Source of the DNA: Lutjanus erythropterus
Lineage: Eukaryota; Chordata; Actinopteri; Lutjaniformes; Lutjanidae
Direction: 5' to 3'
Assembly (NCBI GenBank): GCA_020091685.1
Contig: CM034603.1
Location: 8,538,683 to 8,602,682, forward strand
DNA: 64,000 nucleotides
The notes beneath the pieces were generated by a model. It worked only from the letters and a program-made list of their open reading frames with translations. It did not search any database and was not told the origin of the DNA. The translations under genes were made by a program, and so were the position numbers. Positions 11,591 to 22,046 of the stretch are shown here, piece by piece; within the stretch, counting starts at the first letter, position 1; every line of letters begins with the position of its first letter.

Positions 11591-12113
11591 GAGCTGTGTA
11601 TTGGCAAGAATCTTGACAATACATATCACGGTACAGGTTACTATTTAGTATATTGCGATACTGTAAGAAAGGCAATATATTGATAATTTCTTATAGGAAA
11701 AGTGTCCTAGTATAAAGAACACACCACTATATGCTTAAAATGTGAGTTAAAAAAGTTTGATATGAAATCCGAACAGTGAAGATACTGTAATAACACTGCT
11801 ACCTAGTGGTCAGGGTTTAAACACAAATATTTGCATGTAATGAAATAAAACTCAGCTCAGTGTTTTTGAGAATCAGGACAGTATCACAAAAATATTTCCT
11901 TGCACCCTTACAGGATTCTCCCTACGAAATTTAAATTCTACGCATGTTAGCTTGGTTTTTATGTTTAGAGTTTTTTAATATTAAAGGTACCCTGCAGAGT
12001 TTTTGCCACTAGACACGCTGGTGGCAGTAATGTGCAAACAAGTGTAGCAGTGCACCAAGGCAGCGAAGAAGAATGAAATGAAGTAAACAAGGATGTAAAC
12101 AATGGGTGTGAAA

Positions 12114-13051
12114 TAGGGCTGTGCGATTGCCTCTAAATTTCAAATTGTAGATTGTCATTGCTCTAGATTGCCAATACACGATTAAATTGGCAAGGGTCAG
12201 GGGTGGCACGTGTCCTTGGCACGGTCTTATGTTGATCGCTACCAGTCAGCAACACTGCCAACACTGACACTTTGGCCACTTTGGTGGCAAAGAAAACGCC
12301 ACATCTCCAATTTGGGAGTTTTTGGGTTTATCCCAGATGCCAGAGGTGAGCTGGACGGACACAACAAAGCCTATCTGCAAAATATAACAAATGTGTGTCC
12401 GTGAAAATGTTCAGACAACCAATTTATTTGCGCACTTCTTCATCATCCTGCTGAAGCCACAAAACTCCCGATCCCCAAGCTAGCACTTCAAGCACTGCAG
12501 GTTTATACTTTTGTTATAATGACGTTATTTTTAATGTTTTGCATCACATGCAAAAGTGAGCGCATACCGCTGCGCTGACAAGCCGAGACGTGTTGCTCCT
12601 CCTCACTTCAAGTCGCTGTCATTAACTTTTAACCTGCAAAGCGGCAGTGCCGCAACACTGTAGGAATTTATGAAAGCCCTTGTGTGAACATTTCAGTAGT
12701 TACACATTAAAACAATATTTATTTGCAATTAGTCTACTCTGTTGAACGCATTCAAGCATGAGCAAACGGGCTGTGTCAGTTCGAATCAAAGAGATGCGCC
12801 CTGTCACTGTCACAGGGCTGGCTGACAGTGTACCTGCGCTGAGAGGAGAGGAGAGGAGAGGAGAGAGAATGTGGATTGTAGGTCTGTTTGTAAACGGGGC
12901 TTCTCTAACAGTCATGTATTTCCTCCAGAAACATCTCTTAATGCACAGTAGAGCGCCGTTTTTTTTTCAAAATCGCCTCGATAAACAGCAAATCGCCTGG
13001 CAACCTTCCAATCGCCAATATATGATTTAATCGGTGATCGTCCCAGCCCTA
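12114..13051 (+). mobile_element. hAT element relic with perfect 8-bp target duplication
   Basis: A 938-bp element starting TAGGGCTGTGCGATTG and ending ATCGTCCCAGCCCTA, flanked by identical GTGTGAAA sites (12106-12113 and 13052-13059). Around 12290-12480 the + strand encodes broken fragments (FGFIPDARGELDGHNK in one frame, then a His-rich SDNQFICALLHHPAEATKLP in another). These resemble a BED-type zinc finger as found at the N-terminus of hAT transposases. The rest of the transposase is missing, so this is a deletion derivative. It also contains a GAGAG/GGAGA pentamer run (12841-12870). Confidence 0.8.
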
Positions 13052-13254
13052 GTGTGAAATATTTTTTAAATAATCTGCTTTATGTGGAGGGAAATTCAAC
13101 ATGTATGTTTGACACTGAATGTAAACATAACTTTTGTTTGTTGACATCTAAGAGGACTTTAAGCTCCAAGCACAGTTAAACCTAAGTACTTCTTAAAGTG
13201 ACAAAGTAGAGCTGGGCCTGGAAGAGGTTAAAACATTCTTTCCATTTTTTTATC

Positions 13255-13335
13255 TTTATTTAATTATTTAATTATTTATTTATTTATTTATTCATTCATT
13301 CATTCATTCATTCATTCATTCATTCATTCATTCAA
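13255..13335. repeat. (ATTT)n/(ATTC)n microsatellite
   Basis: Compound tetranucleotide repeat: TTTA units to about 13290, then a regular CATT/ATTC run to 13334. Confidence 0.95.
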
Positions 13336-16254
13336 AGCCAAATCAGACATAGGGCATATAGACCTAAGGATTCCAGTCCTTAATCATGTTTAATTGGGCG
13401 TGTAGATGTGCTAATGATTGTCTTGAACATGTATCCAATATAAGATCGATACTGATTCATGAAGCACTTCATGCAGGTACAAAGAGTCTGTGCATGTTTT
13501 ATTAATTACTTTTAGGCTTTTCTTTTTTTTCATTCATTTTTTAAGAGAGACCATAAGAAAACATTCTTGAATAAGGCCTATTGTTTCCATCTGCCATGTA
13601 TCTGAATACTGCGTGTGTCTGTGTGTGCACACGCGTGCATGCTGCCGTCACCGGTCTAATGTATGGAGCATTAAACTCATAGCCTGGAGACAGCTATAAA
13701 AACGGGAGGGCCAAGCTGATCAAAGTAAATGCCTGGGAATCTAGTTAACGTCAGCCCAGCCCCTCACCGCTTTAATGAGCAAGGCAGCTGGAGCGCAGCG
13801 TGACGGGCACACACCCACACACACTTACCGCCCACACCAAACAGGAGTACACAGCTCCGACAGGCGCGCAAACAAACAGGATACACACACTGTATGAATG
13901 AAAAACACTTTCAGAGATATTCAAACATAGTTCTCTTGGATACTGGAGTGCCACAGAGTCATATCAGACAGTTCAGAGGTTTTGTAAATTCTTTGAGAAT
14001 ACTGTGTCTTACAAGTTAGTGTCTTTACAGGAACAGAGGATTAGACCTCATTGATCACACATTCATGTGGTTTCCAATCCAACTTAAATGGAAACCAGAC
14101 AGATCATCTGTTGATGCTGGCATACATGTTTTTATTCTTATTATTATAGACCCCAGGGACGTTATTTAGGTGAATTGTTGATTGAAAATGATGACATTCT
14201 TCTTGAGAAAAGCCTGAAAGAACATTCCAGGTTGCGCTGTGTTCCAGCTGTGCCATTGCCGCTGGCACTGATTGCAATGACTCTACACAACGATTGCGAC
14301 TTCACCAGAAGTGCCGCAGTGCGTTTCAGAATCACAGAGTGTATCACTGACAGAAGCGTGTCAAGCTGCACAGAGCAGATCAAGCCAAGCAGAGAGTCGT
14401 TCACAGGAGCAGCAAAGAATCTGGACAATTTTCAAAATAAAACACCCTGTGCAGACTCTCAGTCATAAAAACAGTTCCCCTAAAAAAAGAAAACATTTAA
14501 TCGCGTTGCATGCAAAGTATAAAAATCAAGGAAAAATTAACAAATCAACAAAATCTGAACAAGTAAACAAAATCCAGTGGGCAAAACACTCCCCTTCTGA
14601 AACACTCCTGATGGATCAAAACCGAGTTGCTGACAAAATGTTCTTCATGGAAGCGAGGTATCAGGAGAGATTTTTGCTGAAGCATCCTTTAAATTACACA
14701 GAAATGGGCTGGGATTTGGACCTCCAAACATTTTTTTTGGAACCAACTGAAATATGTCAAGAGCACAAAAAAAGGCCTGGGACAAACTGTTTATTTTTCA
14801 TCATATTGGACTTGACTTAAATCTAAATGCTGCCAGTCTTAGGTGATTTAATATTTTAGAGTGTTTTTGTACAGCCACTTGTGTTTAGACAAGACTTAAC
14901 ATCATTGGGCTTGTTTTATTCAATTCAAAAAAATAATAGTATTATTTTGGTGTTGGCACCAAAACTCATATATTGTACTTGCACTAGTATCATAGGTGCC
15001 CAAATAACACCCAGTGCTACTGCAGAAACCTGCGTACATTCATTTTAAAACCATCCAAGACTTTTGTACACATCCTCCCTCTTTCTTCTTCTCCCCTTCT
15101 TCACCTCCCCACTTTTCCCCTTTCTTCTGTATTCTCTCTTGAGACCGTTTTGAGTACTCTGGAGCCACAAATCCTCTTAGCAGGAGGGTGTGAGATCTGT
15201 CAGACTCTTGCGCCACCTCAGTCCTCCCGAGTGTGTGTGTTCGCCCCGCAGACTACCTTTAGCTCATGCAGCCACTCCAAAGAGTTTATTCAGTGGCTTA
15301 CAGGAACAGAAGCCCATAAATCCTAGGGGTCAGACGAGGCTGTACATTTGTACCGGCCTGTGAGGTTTTGGAAGGTGCAGGTACTCCAGTTATGAGATCT
15401 CTGCATTCTGTTGTACCTGTGTTAGATGTCACACACACAGTGTTTTACACACCTTCTACACACATTACAGTGGACTGATGAAGGTCTCCACATACCAAAG
15501 AGATACTTTTGTGAGAGGTGATGGTCGGTTTTGTTACCCAAATATGTCTAACGGGTCACTTTTCAGGGGTGTATGATATGTAGGATGACATTAAATCATA
15601 AGACGGGTAGAAAAAAGTCAGGAAGCTTTTTTTAATAGTCTTTATTTGCAAAACTTCTATCATCGCTGGAAGCATTCAGAACATAAAAGAAGTAATTGCT
15701 ACAGCTTCCTCTCCTAGTTAATGCCAGATGTTCCACTCTGCTTATTTACATAACCTATCTCGACTTTTATATTTATTCCTACATGTGTAACCAATGCACA
15801 AACAGCACAGTGAAAACTGTTGGCGGGAATGTGCCTGCAGCCAGCGGTTACCACCCAACACAAGAAAGGTGGAGGACGTCGGCGGAGACCACCCAGTCCA
15901 AATGCCGTTACACCGTCAGCCCTGTGTTGCATATTATCACCTGCTGCTTTACTGCAGATGGCACACTATCAAAGCAGGGCGGAGGGAGAGGAAGAGCGCT
16001 GAGGGGAAGACTGTGGGAGGAGGGTTTACATTCACACGGAGAGGGAGAAGGAAGAAGGAGATACATGACAAATATTGGCTCACCTGTCAAGACACATGCA
16101 GCCCTTACAAGGACCAGTTGTACTGCATAGAAGAGTGAATGATCCTGTTTCAGTGCGTGTACTAAATATGAGAGTTACATTGAAGAAGAAAAGAGCACAG
16201 GGACAATATACAGTGATGCAAAACAAAAAAGCAGAAAGCCCTTACATTTAAGAA

Positions 16255-16345
16255 ACTCATTCATTCATTCATTTTCTGTAACCGCTTATTCCCAATGGGT
16301 CGTGGGAGGCTGGAGCCTATCCCAGCTGACACTGGGCGAGAGTTA
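16255..16345 (-). mobile_element. retroposon tail fragment with ATTC repeat
   Basis: CATTCATTCATTCATTTTCT is followed by GTAACCGCTTATTCC and GGCTGGAGCCTATCCCAGCT, a widely dispersed teleost repeat. Read on the minus strand it ends in a GAAT tetranucleotide tail, typical of the 3' end of a non-LTR element. Only about 90 bp remain, and the exact family is not determined. Confidence 0.6.
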
Positions 16346-17005
16346 AGAAACTGAAACCAACAAATGTCAGGATTATTTGAAGTGTGGTTGTATGAAGCAC
16401 CTCTTGATGTTAAGTGTATTGCCTGTAGTAGATGGAGGTCAGCACAACCTCAGTTTACAGATGCAGCAGGAGTACCAGTGTAGGAATTGAAGCAGTGTAC
16501 TGCTGTGGACAGCTCAGCAGCAAAATGTATTTTAGCCACATCCAAAAATCAATATCAGTTCAAGTGTACGCTATATTTAGAATGTTTCCACTGCTTTGCT
16601 TTGCCGTCAGACAGCCTTTCCCAACAGGAATCTGTTGCTATACTTAAGCCAAACATCGCTCTCTTGCTCAACCAGACTCCTCTGGCAAAAACAGTAATTT
16701 GGCAAAAACCTTGCAGAATGCAGAAGTTGCTGGTTTACAGCTGCCTTAATCTGATACTTTGTTTTTTGTTACTGGGTGACGCCAGTGTTTTAAAGGGTTA
16801 GGTACAATTCACAGAAGTCTAACAGCAACACAAATAAACTAACAAATCGAGGCAGCCGTAGACCAGCTACTCCTGTGTTTGTGGGAGGTAAAATGACTGA
16901 TTATGGATAAGTACCTCATGCAACCCTATTTCAAATAGTCAAAATTATTCCTTTAAGTCATTTTCAAAGCAACAAAGCTAATTTTTGTCTGTCCATTCTT
17001 TACAG

Positions 17006-17077
17006 GGGAACAAGAAACTGTGCCCGCAGTGCAACACCATCACCTCACCCGGAGACCTGAGGCGTGTCTACTTGTAA
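17006..17077 (+). CDS. rnf220: rnf220 terminal coding exon: last RING cysteines and stop
   Basis: This exon encodes GNKKLCPQCNTITSPGDLRR then VYL and the stop TAA at 17075-17077. CPQC gives the last two RING zinc ligands, and the short tail ending RRVYL is the conserved C-terminus of the RNF220 family. The acceptor is TCTTTACAG at 16997-17005. It is joined in phase 0 to 10413. With the two preceding exons, 86 complete residues of the C-terminus are visible, out of a protein of roughly 560-570 residues in vertebrates (family knowledge). Confidence 0.96.
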   Translation, partial: GNKKLCPQCNTITSPGDLRRVYL

Positions 17078-17786
17078 AGAGCACACACACCCCTCCTCTC
17101 CCCGCCTCTTCGTCCTGCCAATCCATCCCTCCTCTCATCTTGGATTTCATCGCCCTCCCACTCGTTCGTCATTCGTTTCCCCCCTTCTCCTGGCCTGGAT
17201 CGGCAGCTTCAGAACCTCCAAGAGTGTACAGAGACGAGACGTCCGTCTTTGGCTCTTTCAGGGGGTTAAAACTGGACGAAACTGAAGGACTGAGCAGCGC
17301 TCACTGACTCTCTGGCTGGCGGCCTGGCCACCCACGAAAAAAAAAAGTAAGAGGAAACACAGAGACCTGCGACCTCACTGGTCATCAGGCTTGTTTTCCT
17401 CTGCCTCACTGACATGACTCCCTGTACATGTAACATGGGGTGCCCACTGAAGGACTCTGAGTCAGTGGAGACCCCCAGACACCCAGCTACGCCCTGCTGA
17501 GACCTGGTAGCTTCATGCATCTTGAGCTGGAGCAGAACGGAACTTATTAATACAGAAAATGAAGACTTTTTTTTCCCTCTCTAGCCACTCTTTGACATTT
17601 CAGTGGTTCTGGACAACAGGCTCTACCCTGAACACTCGACAGAAAGCTTCTTTTTTGTTCCCTATTCAGGGAGAGAACTCTTATCTACATGCCCCTGTTG
17701 CTTATGAGAATTAAAAAAGGGCCTGTCCACTAAAACTGAGCTTTCAACCAAACTGAAAATAACCTCACAACCTTGAAAAGGAGTTT

Positions 17787-17816
17787 GACACTCCTCCTCC
17801 TCCTCCTCCTCCTCCT
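17787..17816 (+). repeat. (CTC)n trinucleotide tract in the 3' UTR
   Basis: This is a near-perfect CTC/TCC run, followed by a degenerate TTC/CTC-rich tail to about 17850. In the mRNA it would form a pyrimidine-rich segment, a potential PTB or PCBP binding region (inference). Confidence 0.85.
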
Positions 17817-17996
17817 TCTCTTCCTCTTCTTCCTCCTCCACCTCTTCTTCTCGCGAGCCCTTCCCTCCCCGTCTTCCCTTTTTCGTGGTGTTCTAGTGAA
17901 GTAAACCAAAATTTCTCCCCCTCCAAGATGCAGTGCAAGCACATGTAATATAGTTCTATGTATGTTTACAATGTTGGGTGTAAATGACATAGAGTT

Positions 17997-18029
<33 letters not shown>

Positions 18030-18061
18030 ACAAATGCAAACACATGCACACACATCAGCAG

Positions 18062-18090
<29 letters not shown>
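17997..18090. repeat. paired (CA)n microsatellites in the 3' UTR
   Basis: Two CA runs (17997-18032 and 18062-18090) separated by CAAATGCAAACACATGCACA-like sequence, inside the rnf220 3' UTR. Confidence 0.93.
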
Positions 18091-18093
<3 letters not shown>

Positions 18094-18809
18094 GAATATA
18101 ATATCAAAGTCCTGTTTGTAGTTGGAAGGGATTGGGAATGATGTTTTGGGGGGAAAAAATGGCTGGAATAAAAAGAAGCCTTCTGTATTTTTAAAAAAAG
18201 ATCATTTGAAGATCAGTTGAAGTTTTATTTCACTGTACAGGAATAAAAAATTTAAGTAATAATAAACTACTCAAGACTAGATGGTCAAGATTTAGGTGGT
18301 GTAATTTTTCTGCAGAGTACCCTGAGAAAAAAAAAGCAAGGAAAGATCTTTTTATTTTAGTTTTATCGAATGGTGAGATTCCTATACTGCAAACAAGCAG
18401 AACGATGGAACTGCTCTTTAGTTGCAACACTGTCCAACTGAGCCTCTTCTTCTTTTTAACCTCCACTTCTGCTTCCTCTCATTTGGAGTAACATCATGCT
18501 CAGATCATAGTCTTAGAAACGTTTTTGTTTTACCCCTACATGTCTCAAAAGAAAGCTTTTTCCATTGTTCCATCATATTGCTATGCTGCGAAAAGTTCCC
18601 AAAATGGCAACCCCCGAACGATAAGGGAAGTCTCTGGAAAGGAAGGACGGCCAAGGCTGAAACTGGCAACCTCCAGAACCTGCAGCATTTACCCCCCCCT
18701 TCCCTTTACGGCAGCAGCAGCAACCAAGGTGGTGGTGTGCTTTGTGTTTGTAAAACTATGTATTCTGTGACGTCTGTATTGTTGTAAGAAATGCTGAAAA
18801 AAAAGAAAA

Positions 18810-18815
18810 AATAAA
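18810..18815 (+). terminator. rnf220: rnf220 poly(A) signal AATAAA
   Basis: A canonical AATAAA lies in an A-rich context, followed 10-20 nt later by a candidate CA cleavage site (around 18827) and a GT/T-rich downstream element (GAGTTGTCTTCTTC). This is the expected arrangement for mRNA 3'-end formation. Confidence 0.82.
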
Positions 18816-18830
18816 ACTTCTCAAATACAG

Positions 18831-19850
18831 CGAGTTGTCTTCTTCACACAACCTGGGTGTCAAAATAAGAGAGAAAAAAAATGTTCCTATGTTCACTGAA
18901 ACAAAGGGTTGTCTTATTCTGTTCATATGCTTTTTTTCTTTTTTTTTTACTTGGTTATCAGTGTTAGTGTCTTACACGCTCAGAAGAAGAGGGTAAGGTG
19001 AGGTGTTTGCAATCTGCAAACTCATTCTGTTTATAATAATATGATTCTAAAAATGGTTTGAGTGTATAACTATCTGTTGGATATGCTGGTGTACTGCTGA
19101 GGCAGGATGACTGAGAGGTGAGCATGTAGAAGATGCTGCCATGCTAAAGCCTGTTTTCCATAAGGTGAAATAACCACATGTATATGTGTTAGATCATTGT
19201 CAGAGTGAGTCATTAAGACAAGCGTTGTCAGATGTTAATAAAGTTTTATTGCAGGGAGGAAACCACAGCAGGAGGTGAGTCGTTAACCCAACTGTTTTGC
19301 GATCAGTTTCGGATGGCAAGACGGCATGCTGGTTAGTTTACACTGATCCAAAAACCACAACGTCTTTAACATCACATTCCTGCCATGATACTCCATTACT
19401 TGTTTCTGTACAACTGCATGTTGACTATTTAAGTCCAGTGAGTTAGTATTAGACTTCTTCAAGACAAGTACACATGAAAAAAAGTTAAAAGTGGTGCAGC
19501 AGGCGGATACTGATGCTCAGTGCATGTGTATGTCAAGCTCCAAAAACACTGCGTCCTACAATCTCTTAATTTAACTCAAGCATCTTTTCCCCCTCTGCCT
19601 TGTACAGACTCCATCTTTCAAACTCCACGCCTCAGTTTGTTATGCAACCTTTCATTAAGAGTTTCTAGTCTCTAAGCCCAAACTGAGATAACTTTGATAA
19701 CTTTATTAATTTTATTTTCTTAGATTTAAAAAAAAAGCTCCTCCACACATTTTACACATTATGACAAGCAAATTTACAGCAAATATGGAACAGGCAGTAT
19801 ACTAGCATAGGAATACTGGTTGGTTTCTTGGACTCAAGATCAAGATGGTT
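18831..19850. other. intergenic region downstream of rnf220
   Basis: No gene, RNA or complete mobile element recognised. It contains one arm (19221-19279) of a 59-bp direct repeat whose partner lies at 21512-21570 on the other side of the Tc1-like insertion. Confidence 0.6.
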
Positions 19851-21100
19851 GATGGGTTGACCCACCAAAAACATCTGCAAAGACAAGGAATTGCGAGGAA
19901 TTTATGGATTTCGCAATCTACAATCCATAATATCATTAAAATGTTCAAAGAATTTGAAAAAATCTCTGCACAAAAGGGGTAATGCTGCAAACCAGCATTG
20001 AACATCTGTGATCTTTGACCCCTCAGGCAGCACTGTATTAAAACCCCAAATGACTGTATTAAGGATATTACCACATGCTGGTCCAAATCCTCTGGGCAAA
20101 AGACAAAAAGGACCATCCAGACTGTTGCTAGATCAAAGTTCAAAAGCCAGCATCTGTGATGATATGAGGCTGTGATGGTATTCATTGCATGGCTAATCGT
20201 CACATCTGTGAAGGCCCTAATAATGCAGATGCAAACAGGTTGGGAGCAACATAAGCTGCCATCCAGGTGACATCTTTTTCAGAGACATCCCTGGGACACA
20301 TTCTGCACATGATAACAATGTGGCTTTGTAGTAAGAAAGTTCAGGTAGTAGACTGGTCCAGACCTGTCTCCCACTGAAAATGTGCGGCAAGTTATGGAGC
20401 AAAAATACGACAAGACACCCCAGACTGTTGAGCACCTGAAGTCAAGCAGGATTGTGAAAGAATGTTGCTTACAAAACCTCAACAATTAGTCTCCAGTTCC
20501 TAAATGCTTCCTGAGTGTTGCTTAAAGAAATGTTTTTGTATCACAGTGGGTGGTGTCCCAACTTTTTGGAACATGTTGCAGGAAACAAATTCAGTGTCCA
20601 TTTACAAAAAATAATAAACTTAATCAGTTTGAACATTAAATATCTTTGTAATATATTCAATTGAATGCATATATATACAGGGTGTCCACAAAGTCTCTTT
20701 ACAATTAAAAAAAATTATTACAAAATCAATTGATGAGATATGTTAATCAGATTTGTTCTATGTACTCAGTGGTTATCAAAGTTTTTAATCACATTCATGC
20801 TTCACACATGAAGCAAAAGATCACTGATGACATTGCCACCATTGATGAGGCTCTGGTACAGTGAACATGGCAAGAAATCGAGGACTGTCTTGATGTGCTT
20901 TGTGCAACTAATGGTGCCCATATAGAGGTGTATTAAATGAAGCAAAAAACTTCAGTATCTACTTTTCATTTTGTAATAATTTCCACAGATTTGTCGATTC
21001 ATTTGCTTTTGTAATAAATTTGTCAAATTGTAAAGAGACTTTATGGACACCCTGTATAAAAAATGCAAATCATTTACAAATACATAACACACAGAGGTAA
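19850..21100 (+). mobile_element. Tc1/mariner-like transposon relic, interrupted by a MITE
   Basis: Degenerate Tc1-like sequence on the + strand. Around 20200-20470 it retains transposase-like words (a GTCACATCTGTGAAGGCCC stretch encoding an ICEGP-like segment, and ENVRQVMEQKYDKTPQTVEH at 20390-20450, which resembles the end of a DDE transposase). The 3' part (TTTTTGGAACATGTTGCAGG, then TATTCAATTGAATG) matches the corresponding part of the copy at 22189-23331. The left end is not preserved. A 377-bp MITE splits the right end at 20678-21054, and homologous sequence (TGCAAATCATTTAC) resumes after it. Multiple stops; not functional. Confidence 0.7.
20678..21054. mobile_element. mariner-type MITE nested in the Tc1-like relic
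   Basis: A 377-bp element with about 29-bp terminal inverted repeats, CAGGGTGTCCACAAAGTCTC and CAGGGTGTCCATAAAGTCTC (the latter read on the minus strand), continuing TTTACAATT on both; one mismatch. Flanked by TA on both sides (20676-20677 and 21055-21056). Around 20815-20935 it keeps a trace of coding sequence ending in LDVLCATNGAHIEVY, similar to the C-terminus of mariner-like transposases. Confidence 0.85.
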
Positions 21101-21779
21101 GTATGAAGGGTTTGTAAGTTATGAAGGTGGTTCAAGGCTGCTCCCATTTCTCTGCCTATGAAGCAGATCCAGAGGACAGCATTGCCACCTAGAGGACATC
21201 AACACACAGTCACTGCTCTCTCCATAAAACTCCACATAATCCCCCTATTGGTGCTATCAGGCAGCTATCAGCAGATCACCAGATGGTGTCAGCATGCTGG
21301 GAGAAAAGGTGTGTATCTGCATACCCTTGTTAAACAGAAACCGACCCTGCCAAACATCAGAGCTCACTTAGCTGCCACCAGTAACATTAATTGGCAACAA
21401 TTACAACAATATGATGTCTTTCACCAGTATGTGGGGCTCAGATCTGTGTCCAAGCCTAAAACCAAGGTGAGGCCTTATTAGACTCAGGCCTGCCCAGTAA
21501 GCGCTCCTGTAAGTGCTGTCAGATGCTAATAAAGTTGCAGTGAATGCAGTCAGTCACAGCAGGAGATAAGCTTTGTAGAATAATCAGATGTTGTCTTGAG
21601 TGTCTGGACAAACTACTGCAGTACTCTGTGAGTATAAATGAATACACACTTTAAGTATCTAATAAGAAAGTAGTTTGCACACACTGTTATGTCTTTTTTG
21701 CTGTATCTTCATGTTGGCATTATACAAAACAAATGAAAATGACTTTTCAGTGCTGAATTTCTGCTTTAATTTGACTCTG

Positions 21780-22020
21780 ATGATGCTGCTTAGCTTAGCA
21801 TGTTGTTAGCTAGCATTTTGTTTGCTCATGGTGTTAGCTGGTGATATTGCTAACAGAGGTTGTTGCTTTTCTGCTTGCTAGTTAGTTGGTGGTGATATTA
21901 GCTGAAGTGTATGCTTTGTTGCTGGTTAATCTGAGGTATATTATTGTGTTGTTTGTTGGGTCAAGCAGCTTGCTAGGTAAGCTAGCTTAACATGTTGTTA
22001 GCTAGTAGCTTGCTTCAGAG
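21780..22020. repeat. TTAGC-rich degenerate simple repeat
   Basis: Dense, irregular TTAGC/GCTAGC words (CTTAGCTTAGCATGTTGTTA, GTTAGCTAG, TTGCTAGTTAGTTGG and similar). No constant period, no coding potential. Confidence 0.6.
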
Positions 22021-22046
22021 GCCTGTGTTGACTGTGAGAGTGCAGA

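Larger units (their letters stand above)
10414..17005 (+). other. rnf220: last rnf220 intron
   Basis: This phase-0 intron of 6592 bp runs from GTACGT to CTTTACAG. It holds CA repeats directly behind the donor, a degenerate long-repeat fragment (11395-11590), a 938-bp hAT element with perfect target duplications (12114-13051), an ATTT/ATTC microsatellite (13255-13335), a short ORF-bearing AT-rich stretch at 14170-14820 that I do not recognise, pyrimidine-rich sequence near 15070-15140, and a LINE-type tail fragment (16255-16345). A region with TATAAAAA at 13695-13702 and an ATCAAAG motif nearby (about 13650-13810) resembles a regulatory element. Confidence 0.85.
17078..18830 (+). other. rnf220: rnf220 3' UTR
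   Basis: This is untranslated sequence after the stop codon, about 1.75 kb. It contains a CTC-rich tract (about 17787-17850), two CA repeats (17997-18032 and 18062-18090) and several A-rich and T-rich tracts. Possible early poly(A) signals AATAAA occur at 18167-18172 and 18242-18247, so shorter 3' ends are plausible. The most distal signal (18810) is taken as the main end. The open frames in this stretch are out of context with the gene and are not credible proteins. Confidence 0.8.

Noticed and set aside
14311..14820. 169-codon open frame in the last rnf220 intron, the longest not caused by a simple repeat
   Set aside because: No recognisable domain, no plausible splice context, AT-rich low-complexity composition. 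An overlapping 97-codon frame in another register suggests chance openness. It may belong to an unrecognised repeat.
15696..16130. 144-codon open frame on the + strand with overlapping frames on both strands
   Set aside because: Composition-driven. It spans unrelated sequence and has no domain or splice signals.
19802..20203. 133-codon open frame on the minus strand
   Set aside because: It lies antisense to the Tc1-like relic and is a shadow of transposon sequence.
21780..22020. Telomere-like repeat (TTAGC words)
   Set aside because: Vertebrate telomeric repeats are TTAGGG; this is an irregular TTAGC-rich sequence without constant period.
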